NCBI GenBank assembly: GCA_947471505.1
Contig: CANIWM010000011.1
Coordinates: forward strand, 46,987-110,986
Length of the DNA: 64,000 nt
Direction of reading: 5' to 3'
Source: Chthoniobacteraceae bacterium
Lineage (GTDB): Bacteria > Verrucomicrobiota > Verrucomicrobiia > Chthoniobacterales > Chthoniobacteraceae
Below are positions 38,957 through 46,636 of the stretch, piece by piece (positions within the stretch are counted from its first letter, which is position 1; every line of letters begins with the position of its first letter). The translations under genes and the position numbers were made by a program. Under the pieces are notes generated by a model that worked only from the letters and a program-made list of their open reading frames with translations, searched no databases and was not told where the DNA came from.

Positions 38957-40060
38957 ATGAGATGGAATATGGTTTTAGTGGTGGCACTCAGGGTGGCGAT
39001 CGTCGGCGCAACGGAACCGACTGACGTATCATCCACGCTCGAAAAAATTCGCGATGAATTTGACGTTCCCGCTTTAGCCGCTGCAGCATTTGATGAAGGC
39101 GAACTCGTCGCTATAGGCTCAAACGGTGTCCGCAGCACTAAACTCAGTCGAGAAGTCACGGACGACGATCTTTGGGTCATCAGCTCCTGCACCAAGAGCA
39201 TCACCGCCAGCCTAGCTGCGATGCTCGTAGAGGATGGTGCCATCCGTTGGACTTCAACCATCGCGGAGATATTCCCCGAACTTCGCGATGATATTGAACC
39301 TTCGTGGCAGGATGTCTCGCTGGAACAGCTCCTTGTTCACCGCGGCGGCGCTCCACATAATCCTCCAGCGGACCTCCTCGCGAAGGCGGAGGCACGAAAG
39401 GGCACTCCCTCCGAGCAGCGTTTTGACTTCGTAAAAGGGCTACTCAGTCGCGAGCCATCCGCTGAGCCGGGTTCAAAATGGATATACAGTGATAGCGGAT
39501 ATTCCATCGCCGGCGCCATGCTTGAACGTGTTGGGAAAAAACCTTTTGAAGACCTTCTCCGAAATCGGGTCTTTATACCGCTCGGGCTCCGGAGTGCCGG
39601 CTTTGGCCCGCCTGCGACACCGGGAATGGTTGACCAACCCCTCGGTCACCGAGGCTATGAAGCGCCATTCAAGCCCGTTGCTTCTGGTCCATCCGCCGAC
39701 TATCCACCAACCTTTGCTCCTGCTGCTACCGTCCACATGAACATCGCGGATTTTGCCCGTTACGCGAATTGGCACGTGCAAGGGGATCGAGGTAAGGCCC
39801 CGCTCCTCCACGCCAGTTCGTTCAAGAAACTCCACACCCCGCCGGAAGGTCAGGATTACGCGATGGGATGGGCTGTAACCACCCGTAAGTGGGCCGGAGG
39901 CACCGCGCTCATGCACAGCGGTGAAAACACGAACTCTTACGCCGTCATGTGGCTCAGCCCAACTGAAAACACATGCTTCGTCGCGACCTGCAACGCCGAC
40001 TGTGCCGATGCCGCGACTGCCTGTGATGCGGCCATCACGATGCTTATCAATCGGTTTTAA
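38957..40060 (+). CDS. Secreted serine beta-lactamase-fold hydrolase (class C/EstB type)
   Basis: About 367 residues from ATG 38957, which starts a signal-like segment (MVLVVALRVAIVGA); an earlier ATG at 38915 adds 14 residues. The SxxK motif is SCTKS, and the YxN motif is YSDSGYSI, here with Asp in place of Asn. The KTG box is not obvious; HSGENTNS near the C-terminus occupies that position (HSG variant). These features point to an esterase or peptidase of the beta-lactamase superfamily rather than a drug-resistance enzyme. It is not in an operon with its neighbours. Confidence 0.82.
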   Translation: MRWNMVLVVALRVAIVGATEPTDVSSTLEKIRDEFDVPALAAAAFDEGELVAIGSNGVRSTKLSREVTDDDLWVISSCTKSITASLAAMLVEDGAIRWTSTIAEIFPELRDDIEPSWQDVSLEQLLVHRGGAPHNPPADLLAKAEARKGTPSEQRFDFVKGLLSREPSAEPGSKWIYSDSGYSIAGAMLERVGKKPFEDLLRNRVFIPLGLRSAGFGPPATPGMVDQPLGHRGYEAPFKPVASGPSADYPPTFAPAATVHMNIADFARYANWHVQGDRGKAPLLHASSFKKLHTPPEGQDYAMGWAVTTRKWAGGTALMHSGENTNSYAVMWLSPTENTCFVATCNADCADAATACDAAITMLINRF

Positions 40061-40129
40061 GTCCGAACGTTCTCGGGGGGAGTTTCACGTTATGACGGAG
40101 GTCGGTCTTAAAATTCCTAAAATTTTCCA

Positions 40130-40157
40130 TTGACGGTTCCTGCGATTTTTATATGAC
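40130..40157 (+). promoter_or_regulatory. Candidate promoter of the microcompartment operon, with TGACGG repeats
   Basis: TTGACG (40130-40135), a 16-bp spacer and TATGAC (40152-40157) resemble a weak sigma-70 promoter 32 bp before the pduL start. The surrounding DNA carries ATGACGGA at 40092-40099 and its inverse TCCGTCAT at 40163-40170, while TGACGG recurs inside the -35 region. This arrangement could be an operator for a sugar-responsive regulator, but no regulator gene is adjacent. Confidence 0.35.
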
Positions 40158-40189
40158 TGCCATCCGTCATTTAGATTTTCGCTCGCAGA

Positions 40190-40864
40190 ATGTCCGCCAT
40201 ACTCAATCCAAGCCGCACTATTGTTGAAGAACTCGTCCGTTCGACGTTGTTTCGCACGATCGGGCATCAGGTGCCGACGTCGCCCCTACCGCAGCTTAAG
40301 GTGAGCAGTTCAGCGCGGCACATGCACATTTCTCCGCAAAATCTGGAAACGCTTTTTGGGCCAGGCGCGAAACTCACCGTCCACAAGATGCTCTATCAGG
40401 AAGGGCAATTTGCGGCGGAGCAGACCGTGACTCTCATCGGACCTCGTCGGCGGGTAATTCCAAATCTTCGCATTCTTGGCCCTTGCCGGAATTTGACGCA
40501 AATCGAACTCGCACTCACAGACGCCGTGCAACTTGGCATGGACATTCCGGTGAAGATGTCGGGCGATATCGAAGGCACTCCGGGCGGATACGTCATGGGG
40601 CCGAAAGGGATGCTGGAGATGAAAAACGGCATCATCCGCGCAGCCCGGCACGTCCACATGTCGCCGGCGGACGCAAAGTTTTACGGAGTGAAGCACCTCG
40701 ACATCATCACGCTAAAAGTGACCTCGGCGGGCTGCAATACGCGCTTTGATGACCTGATCGTTCGCGTGGACCCGTCTTTCAAACTCGAAGTCCACATGGA
40801 TACGGACGAGGCAAACGCTTGCGACCTCGACCGCGCCACGAAGGTGGAACTCGTGAAGCAGTAA
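40190..40864 (+). CDS. pduL: Microcompartment phosphotransacylase, PduL type
   Basis: 224 residues with the two PTAC beta-barrel repeats of PduL. The zinc/active-site histidines are in SSARHMHISPQ and RAARHVHMSPAD. It exchanges CoA for phosphate on acyl-CoA, regenerating CoA inside the shell and giving acyl phosphate for the acetate kinase encoded in the same operon. The N-terminal IVEELVRSTLFRTIG is an amphipathic helix of the encapsulation-peptide type. First gene of the operon. Confidence 0.92.
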   Translation: MSAILNPSRTIVEELVRSTLFRTIGHQVPTSPLPQLKVSSSARHMHISPQNLETLFGPGAKLTVHKMLYQEGQFAAEQTVTLIGPRRRVIPNLRILGPCRNLTQIELALTDAVQLGMDIPVKMSGDIEGTPGGYVMGPKGMLEMKNGIIRAARHVHMSPADAKFYGVKHLDIITLKVTSAGCNTRFDDLIVRVDPSFKLEVHMDTDEANACDLDRATKVELVKQ

Positions 40865-40898
40865 CAATTTCAACTTAACCAAATAACATAAACACACA

Positions 40899-41168
40899 AT
40901 GAGCGAAGCAATCGGACTAATCGAAACTCGCGGCTACGTGGGCCTGGTGGAAGCCAGTGACGCCATGGTCAAAGCTGCGAACGTGCAACTAGTAAAATCC
41001 ATTCCAATCGGCGGCGCGCTGATTACGACTATCGTCAAAGGCGATGTCGGCAGCGTCAAAGCAGCCGTGGAAGCAGGCCGCGAGGCCGCAAAACGCGTAG
41101 GCAACCTTGTTGCCTCACACGTCATCGCCCGTCCGGGTCCTGACGTCCTAAAATTCTTCACCTCCTAA
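40899..41168 (+). CDS. BMC-H hexameric shell protein 1
   Basis: 89 residues, a single BMC domain: AIGLIETRGYVGLVEASDAM at the start and [13 protein letters not shown] in the middle, typical of PduA/CcmK-type hexamers. The central pore loop reads SIPIGGALIT, with two small residues at the constriction. It forms the facets of the shell. The start at 40899 follows a low-GC spacer without an obvious Shine-Dalgarno. Confidence 0.94.
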   Translation: MSEAIGLIETRGYVGLVEASDAMVKAANVQLVKSIPIGGALITTIVKGDVGSVKAAVEAGREAAKRVGNLVASHVIARPGPDVLKFFTS

Positions 41169-41198
41169 TCACTCAACACTCAACTCTCAACTAATATT

Positions 41199-41498
41199 AT
41201 GGCTGGACAAGCAATCGGAATGATCGAAACCAAGGGTCTCGTCGCACAGTTCGAAGCAACTGATGCAATGACGAAGGCCGCAAGCGTGGAACTTATCGGC
41301 TGGGAAAAAGTCGGTTCGGGCTACGTGAGCGTATTTGTGCGCGGCGATGTCGCAGCAGTGAAAGCTGCTGTCGAAGCTGGCGCAACTGCCGCAAACGCAA
41401 TCGGAGAAGTGGTCGCGGTTCACGTGATCCCACGTCCGCATGATGACCTTTGCCTGCTGGGCAAATTCCTCGGCGGCAAGCCTGCGGCTACGAAGTAG
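41199..41498 (+). CDS. BMC-H hexameric shell protein 2
   Basis: 99 residues, a BMC domain with [20 protein letters not shown]. The pore loop differs from the first paralogue ([10 protein letters not shown]), so the pores of the two hexamers should differ in charge and size. The short C-terminal extension ([13 protein letters not shown]) is longer than in paralogue 1. It is followed by a 67-bp spacer with a heptamer-based hairpin before ackA. Confidence 0.94.
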   Translation: MAGQAIGMIETKGLVAQFEATDAMTKAASVELIGWEKVGSGYVSVFVRGDVAAVKAAVEAGATAANAIGEVVAVHVIPRPHDDLCLLGKFLGGKPAATK

Positions 41499-41506
41499 CA
41501 TCGGTC

Positions 41507-41561
41507 CCATTTGTCTCATAAGTCCCATCAAATGGGACCAATAGGACGAATGGGATGAATG
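41507..41561 (+). repeat. Heptamer-based imperfect hairpin between BMC-H2 and ackA
   Basis: A TCCCAT-start arm of about 24 bases pairs imperfectly with a downstream arm ending in ATGGGA around the loop CAA; both arms are made from seven-base units resembling GGGACYA. A second hairpin of the same kind lies at 43047-43104. It could slow, protect or process the polycistronic mRNA. Confidence 0.6.
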
Positions 41562-41565
41562 AGCC

Positions 41566-42747
41566 ATGACTGCCAACAAAATCCTCGTCGCTAATATCGG
41601 AAGCACTTCGTTCAAGTTTCGCTTGATCGAGATGCCTTCCGAGCGCGTCCTCGCCAAAGGTGGCGCGGAGCGCATCGGCAGCGCGGAGTCTCCATGGAAG
41701 GTGCAGATCGGCGATCAGCCGGCCACCGAGGGGACTTCGCCGATGCCGGATTATGCGGCGGCGATTGCGTGGGTGGAGAAAGCGCTCGGCAGCTTTGATG
41801 GGCTGGCGGCGGTCGGTTTCAAGCCCGTGATGGCGCGTGGAATCTCGGGCACGCAAGTGCTCGACGAGCCGGTGCTGCGGGCGATGGAGGAAATCAACAC
41901 CCTTCTTCCCGCGCACAACCCGCCATACGTGGCGGCGGTCCGCAGCTTCCACAAGACGCACCCGTCGCTTCCGTGCATTGGCACTTTCGAGACCGCGTTT
42001 TACGACGAAGTGCCGGTGGAAAACGTGCGCTATCCGGTGCCGCGCGAGTGGGAGACGAAGTATGGCATCCGCCGCTTCGGTTTCCATGGGGCGAGTCATC
42101 GGTTCGTGACGCAGCGCTGCGCGGAACTGCGCGGGACGGACCAATTGCGGATCGTCTCGTGCCACCTCGGAGGCAGCAGCTCCATCGCTGCCGTTCGCAA
42201 CGGGAAGGCCATCAACTCTAGCTGGGGCATGACCCCGCAGAGCGGTCTGCCGCAGAACAATCGCGTCGGAGACTTCGATGTGTTTGCGCTCATCTATCTC
42301 GCCCGCGACCTCGGGCTGGGCATCGACGCTGTGGAAAAGATGCTCACGTCGCAGTCCGGGCTCAAAGGAATGTCAGGTCTTGCGACCGGAGACATTCGCG
42401 ACCTCATCGCTGCGTCGAAAGACGGGAACGCCGACGCGAAAATTGCGCTCGATGTTTTTGTCGGCTCGATTCGAAAATACATCGGTCAATTCCTCGTGGA
42501 ACTGAACGGACTCGACGTCCTCATTTTCACTGCGGGAATCGCCGAGAATAACCCTGAACTTCGCGCACAGATTTGCGCGAACATGGACTTCTGCGGTCTG
42601 GAGCTCGACGCCGAGGCAAACGCCCGCGTCCGCGCTGAAGAAGCCGTGATTTCCACGCCGCGCTCGAAAATCGAAGTGCGCGTCATCCCCACGAACGAAG
42701 AACTCATCATCGCCCGCAACGCGTGGGCAAAACTTTCAACCAAGTAA
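41566..42747 (+). CDS. ackA: Acetate/propionate kinase
   Basis: 393 residues. Signatures are KILVANIGSTSFKFRLIE at the N-terminus (ATP/phosphate loop), GFHGASHRFV, and HLGGSSSIAAVRNGKAI. It makes ATP and a short-chain acid from the acyl phosphate delivered by PduL. It is embedded between shell genes, so it is part of the microcompartment pathway rather than the housekeeping ackA-pta pair. No encapsulation peptide is evident, so it may act outside the shell. Confidence 0.93.
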   Translation: MTANKILVANIGSTSFKFRLIEMPSERVLAKGGAERIGSAESPWKVQIGDQPATEGTSPMPDYAAAIAWVEKALGSFDGLAAVGFKPVMARGISGTQVLDEPVLRAMEEINTLLPAHNPPYVAAVRSFHKTHPSLPCIGTFETAFYDEVPVENVRYPVPREWETKYGIRRFGFHGASHRFVTQRCAELRGTDQLRIVSCHLGGSSSIAAVRNGKAINSSWGMTPQSGLPQNNRVGDFDVFALIYLARDLGLGIDAVEKMLTSQSGLKGMSGLATGDIRDLIAASKDGNADAKIALDVFVGSIRKYIGQFLVELNGLDVLIFTAGIAENNPELRAQICANMDFCGLELDAEANARVRAEEAVISTPRSKIEVRVIPTNEELIIARNAWAKLSTK

Positions 42748-42762
42748 CCAAAACCAAATATT

Positions 42763-43044
42763 ATGGCACAACAAGCAATCGGAATGATCGAAACACGCGG
42801 ACTCATCGCACTCGTCGAAGCGACGGACGCGATGCTCAAATCCGCCAACGTAGAACTCGTCGGACCAATGACCCAGGTCGGCAACGCAATGGTGACCGTC
42901 TGCGTCACTGGCGATGTCGCCGCTGTGAAAGCCGCGACTGAAGCCGGCAAAACAGCAGCGCAGGGACTCGGCGAAATCGTCAGCGTCAGCGTCATCGCAC
43001 GCCCGCACAACGACCTCGTCGCGGTTCTTCCAAAAGCTAAGTAA
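42763..43044 (+). CDS. BMC-H hexameric shell protein 3
   Basis: 93 residues, AIGMIETRGLIALVEATDAM with the pore loop MTQVGNAMVTV, different from the other two BMC-H genes. Fifteen bp after ackA, so translation may be coupled. It is followed by the second heptamer hairpin and the first BMC-P gene. Confidence 0.94.
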   Translation: MAQQAIGMIETRGLIALVEATDAMLKSANVELVGPMTQVGNAMVTVCVTGDVAAVKAATEAGKTAAQGLGEIVSVSVIARPHNDLVAVLPKAK

Positions 43045-43046
43045 CC

Positions 43047-43104
43047 AAATGGGATAGATGCGACAGATGCGACCAATAGGTCACATTTGTCCTGTAAGTC
43101 CCAT
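43047..43104 (+). repeat. Heptamer-based imperfect hairpin between BMC-H3 and BMC-P1
   Basis: The left arm starts ATGGGATAGATGCGACAG and the right arm ends GTAAGTCCCAT; the arms pair around AATA with several mismatches. It is built from the same kind of seven-base units as the hairpin at 41507-41561. Its place between abundant hexamer and rare pentamer genes suggests a role in setting expression ratios (inference). Confidence 0.6.
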
Positions 43105-43115
43105 CCTCTGAAACC

Positions 43116-43424
43116 ATGATTTTAGCCAAAGTCGAGGGAGCCGTCGTAGCGACGAAAAAGAACACGAAGATGACCGGGCACAAATTCCTGCTCGTTCGTC
43201 CGCTCGTGATCGACGCGACAAACGCCACCGGCTTCAAGCCCGGCACAAGTACGATCGTCGCAACCGACAGCCTTGGCGCTGGCGAGGGCGAAGTCGTCCT
43301 CATCGTGCAGGGCAGCTCGGCTCGGCTCGCGGCGACGGACAAAGACTCACCCGTTGACGCAGTCGTCATCGGGATCGTGGACACCGTGGATATCGGCAAA
43401 TCGATCATCTACAAAGCGCAGTAA
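43116..43424 (+). CDS. BMC-P pentameric vertex protein 1 (EutN/CcmL)
   Basis: 102 residues. The EutN/CcmL fold is shown by AKVEGAVVATKKNTKMTGHK, then DSLGAGEGEVVLIVQGSSAR and DAVVIGIVDTVDI. Pentamers cap the vertices of the shell. It is the first of three BMC-P genes; carrying three is typical of PVC-type loci. Confidence 0.93.
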   Translation: MILAKVEGAVVATKKNTKMTGHKFLLVRPLVIDATNATGFKPGTSTIVATDSLGAGEGEVVLIVQGSSARLAATDKDSPVDAVVIGIVDTVDIGKSIIYKAQ

Positions 43425-43438
43425 TCTCCTGATTTTCT

Positions 43439-44869
43439 ATGGCTCAACTTGACGAAATAATCGTATCGCGTGTGGTAAGCGAGGTCCTCGCACGACTCGC
43501 CGCGCAATCGAAGACAGCACCTGCCGCTCAGACCAGCTTCGGCGTTTACGAACGCATGGAAGACGCTTGCGTAGCCGCGCATCGCTCCTTTGAAAAGCTC
43601 CGCGACATGGGCGTTTCGGCTCGGCGCAAAGCGATTCAGGTGATCCGCAAAATGTGCGTGGCGAAGGCGGAGGAATGGGGGACGATCGAGTTCAACGAGA
43701 CGAAGATCGGACGTCTCGACCACAAGATCGAGAAGCTCAAAATCTGCGGCGACTTGGTTCCCGGCGTTGAGTTTTTGGAGCGCATGGCGTTCAGCGGCGA
43801 CTTCGGTCTGACCGTCATTGATTACGCGCCGTGGGGCGTCATCGGAGCCGTGACTCCTTCTACCCACAGCGTCCCTACGCTGACCGGCAACGCGATCAAC
43901 ATGATCGCGGCTGGTAACTCGGTCGTTTACAACACGCATCCGGCAGCCTGCAAAGTCGCGGCCATCGCGATTCGCGCTTACAACGAAGCCATCTATCAGG
44001 AAATCGGAATCTCCGACCTGCTCACGACGGTCATCAAGCCGACGCTCGAAACTTTCGACGCGATGTGCAAACACGCGAACGTCCGTCTTCTCTGCGTCAC
44101 CGGCGGTCCGGCCGTGGTGAATGCGGCGATGAAAACCGGCAAGCGCGCTGTTTGCGCCGGCCCTGGAAATCCGCCAGTCGTCGTCGATGAAACCGCCGAC
44201 CTCGACCGCGCCGCCCGCTGCATCATTCAGGGCGCGAGCTACGACAACAATCTCCTCTGCATCGGCGAAAAGGAAGTGTTCGTCGTTGAAGCAGTCGCCG
44301 ACAAACTCATGGCCGCTCTTCGCAACGCTGGAGCCGTCCAACTCGACTCGAAACAAATCGAGGCGCTCGCGGATAAAGCGTTCGTTTTCCCGGCAGGAAA
44401 AGGCGCGGGCTGCCCGCATCCAGTCGTCAATCGCGACCTCGTCGGACGCGACGCAGCAGTGCTCGCAGCGGCAATCGGACTCAGCGTTCCGCCATCCACT
44501 CAGTTGCTCTTCGGCGAAACAAAAGCCGACCACATTTTCGTCGATGAAGAGCAGATGATGCCTTTCATCCCAATCGTCCGCGTGCCGAACGTGGATGTCG
44601 CCATCGAAGAAGCCATCAAGGCCGAGCACAACTACAAGCACACGGCGATCATGCATTCGCAGAACATCCGCAACCTCACCAAAATGGCGCAGGTCGTGGA
44701 CACCACGCTCTTCATCAAGAACGGCCCGTGCATGACCGGCCTAGGCCTCGGCGGCGAAGGCTTCCTCAGTTTCTCAGTCGCCACGCCAACCGGCGAAGGC
44801 GTCACCACGCCAATGACCTTCACGCGCTCCCGCCGCTGCGTGATGGTGGAAAACCTCAACCTTTTCTAA
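43439..44869 (+). CDS. CoA-acylating aldehyde dehydrogenase (PduP/EutE type)
   Basis: 476 residues. Catalytic Cys274 lies in NNLLCIGEKEVF, and GPGNPPVVVDETADL precedes it as in EutE/PduP. The N-terminal 18 residues (LDEIIVSRVVSEVLARL) form an amphipathic encapsulation helix, followed by an Ala/Pro linker. It oxidises lactaldehyde, propionaldehyde or a similar aldehyde to acyl-CoA with NAD+ inside the shell. It follows BMC-P1 by 14 bp, and its stop codon abuts the next start. Confidence 0.95.
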   Translation: MAQLDEIIVSRVVSEVLARLAAQSKTAPAAQTSFGVYERMEDACVAAHRSFEKLRDMGVSARRKAIQVIRKMCVAKAEEWGTIEFNETKIGRLDHKIEKLKICGDLVPGVEFLERMAFSGDFGLTVIDYAPWGVIGAVTPSTHSVPTLTGNAINMIAAGNSVVYNTHPAACKVAAIAIRAYNEAIYQEIGISDLLTTVIKPTLETFDAMCKHANVRLLCVTGGPAVVNAAMKTGKRAVCAGPGNPPVVVDETADLDRAARCIIQGASYDNNLLCIGEKEVFVVEAVADKLMAALRNAGAVQLDSKQIEALADKAFVFPAGKGAGCPHPVVNRDLVGRDAAVLAAAIGLSVPPSTQLLFGETKADHIFVDEEQMMPFIPIVRVPNVDVAIEEAIKAEHNYKHTAIMHSQNIRNLTKMAQVVDTTLFIKNGPCMTGLGLGGEGFLSFSVATPTGEGVTTPMTFTRSRRCVMVENLNLF

Positions 44870-45136
44870 ATGCGCATCGCGACGATCCACGGCTACGCAA
44901 CATCGACGGTCAAGCACCGCAGCCTCGAAGGCTGGCGCTTGCTCATCGCTGTGCCCGAGAGCCCGGACCTCGCGCCGCAGATCGTGCTCGATTCACTCGG
45001 GTGCGCCATCGGTCAGCGCGTTCTCATTTCCAGCGATGGAAGCGAGGCTCGCAAGATCGTCAAAGATGAACGCAGCCCTGCACGCTGGAGCGTCATGGGA
45101 ATCATCGACCCGGAAGGAGAACTCAACGTCGGATGA
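44870..45136 (+). CDS. BMC-P pentameric vertex protein 2
   Basis: 88 residues. EutN/CcmL-like: MRIATIHGYATSTVKHRSLE, then DSLGCAIGQRVLISSDGSEA and SVMGIIDPEG. The ATG comes directly after the aldehyde dehydrogenase stop with no spacer, so translation is coupled. It is quite diverged from the other two pentamer proteins, suggesting separate vertex roles. Confidence 0.9.
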   Translation: MRIATIHGYATSTVKHRSLEGWRLLIAVPESPDLAPQIVLDSLGCAIGQRVLISSDGSEARKIVKDERSPARWSVMGIIDPEGELNVG

Positions 45137-45411
45137 GAATGGGCACCGTCATCGGCCGAGTCACACTTTCCGTGCGCCATCCGCGCTACGTTGGCGAGCG
45201 CCTGATGCTCACGCTTCCGTGGAACCGCGACACCTTCGCTGGCGTACAAAAACACGACCCCGCCATCGTCGTCTATGACACGCTCGGCGCGGGCGTGGGC
45301 GACCATATCGCCATCAGCGAAGGCCGCGAAGCTGCCTGTCCTTTTCCTTCTCCAGTCCCGGTGGACGCGTACTGCGCCGCCTTAGTCGATGAACACTTTT
45401 ACAAGAAATAA
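45133..45411 (+). CDS. BMC-P pentameric vertex protein 3
   Basis: 92 residues. MGTVIGRVTLSVRHPRYVGE, then YDTLGAGVGDHIAISEGREA. It overlaps the preceding gene by 4 bp (ATGA). It has a distinctive insertion around LPWNRDTFAGVQKHDPA relative to CcmL. Four bp separate it from the aldolase gene. Confidence 0.9.
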   Translation: MRMGTVIGRVTLSVRHPRYVGERLMLTLPWNRDTFAGVQKHDPAIVVYDTLGAGVGDHIAISEGREAACPFPSPVPVDAYCAALVDEHFYKK

Positions 45412-45414
45412 CTT

Positions 45415-46485
45415 ATGACACTCATCTCGCAAAAAGAGGCAACAGACTTCGTTAAATCCGGCGCACGCGAATTTCGCTACAACGCCGATATCCGCGTCAC
45501 GCCCGGCGCGAAGGACATCTTCAACGAAGCCAACGTGAAGCTCGTCTTCGACGCAGCCGCCACCGTCGCCGCGCCCGCCGCACCTGCGAATCCAGCGCCC
45601 GCCGCGCTCGGCTCCGACTACAGTGCTGCCGACATCGCCCTTTGGAACTCGCCCGAGGCCAACTCAATCAAAGCGCAAATCTGCGACATCGGTCGCCGCA
45701 TCTGGGCTCGTGAATATTGCGACGGCAACGGCGGCAACATCTCCGCACGACTGGGCTCCGATCGGTTTATCTGCACGCCGACCGGCGTCAGCAAAGGCTT
45801 CATGACGCCCGACATGATGTGCATGGTCGATGGCAAAGGAAAGCAGTGCGGCGGCACCTGGAGGCGCTCCAGCGAAATCACCACGCACATGGCGATTTTC
45901 CACAGCACGCCCGAAGCCGTCAGCGTCTGCCACGCTCACCCCGTCCACGCCGGAGCATTCGCCATCAAAGGCATGCAGCCGCCGCCACGCCTCATCCCCG
46001 AGCTCGAAGTGTTCGTCGGCACTGTGGCCTACACTCCTTACAAAACACCCGGCTCGCCCGAGATTGCCGCCGAGATTTTCCCGCTCGCGCCGAAGCACCA
46101 GTCCATCCTCATGGGCAACCACGGCGTCATCTGCTGGGGCAAGTCCGTTGAGGACGCCTACTTCAAAATGGAGATCACGGACGCCTACTGCCGTACCGTC
46201 ATCCTCGCGCAAAGCATCCCCGGCAGCGCCTCGATTCCATGCGACAAACTGCCCGAGCTTCTCACCATCAAGAAATCGCTTGGACTCCCCGACGACCGCT
46301 ACGACCTCAAGCCAGCCGGCCTCTGCGACGTGGACCCGTGGGTGCAAATGTGCGGTTCGCACGGCTGCTCCTCGCCCGTCACGCCCTGCAACCCGATGAC
46401 CAACGCCACCACCAGTGACGCAGAAGTCGAAGCGCTCGTGCAGAAGCTGACAAACGAGATCATGGCGAATCTTGGGAAGAAGTAA
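45415..46485 (+). CDS. Class II (fuculose/rhamnulose-phosphate type) aldolase with N-terminal BMC-associated domain
   Basis: 356 residues, compared with about 215 for FucA. Residues 1-50 (ISQKEATDFVKSGAREF, then ITP-type RVTPGAKDIFNEANVKLV) resemble the small domain at the N-terminus of EutT/EutQ-like microcompartment proteins. An Ala/Pro linker (about 50-65) leads to the aldolase domain. Metal ligands are in CHAHPVHAGAF and GNHGVICWG; the catalytic Glu is in SSEITTHMAIF. It would cleave L-fuculose- or L-rhamnulose-1-phosphate to lactaldehyde and DHAP. The C-terminus has an extra Cys-rich segment (MCGSHGCSSPVTPC). Last gene of the operon. Confidence 0.9.
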   Translation: MTLISQKEATDFVKSGAREFRYNADIRVTPGAKDIFNEANVKLVFDAAATVAAPAAPANPAPAALGSDYSAADIALWNSPEANSIKAQICDIGRRIWAREYCDGNGGNISARLGSDRFICTPTGVSKGFMTPDMMCMVDGKGKQCGGTWRRSSEITTHMAIFHSTPEAVSVCHAHPVHAGAFAIKGMQPPPRLIPELEVFVGTVAYTPYKTPGSPEIAAEIFPLAPKHQSILMGNHGVICWGKSVEDAYFKMEITDAYCRTVILAQSIPGSASIPCDKLPELLTIKKSLGLPDDRYDLKPAGLCDVDPWVQMCGSHGCSSPVTPCNPMTNATTSDAEVEALVQKLTNEIMANLGKK

Positions 46486-46636
46486 CCGCTGACTAGTGGC
46501 GCTTCATCATCTTTGCAGCGATTTCTGACGTAGTTTGAGGGAAGGGTAGTCCAAATCCGAGACGCCACAGAGCGGTTAATCGTTTAACCCTGAACGCCTC
46601 TTTTCATCCGCAGATAAGGCGGGGAATCAAACTGCG

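Noticed and set aside
38957..40060. Class C beta-lactamase conferring drug resistance
   Set aside because: The YxN motif has Asp in place of Asn and no KTG is evident; an esterase or peptidase of the same fold is more likely.
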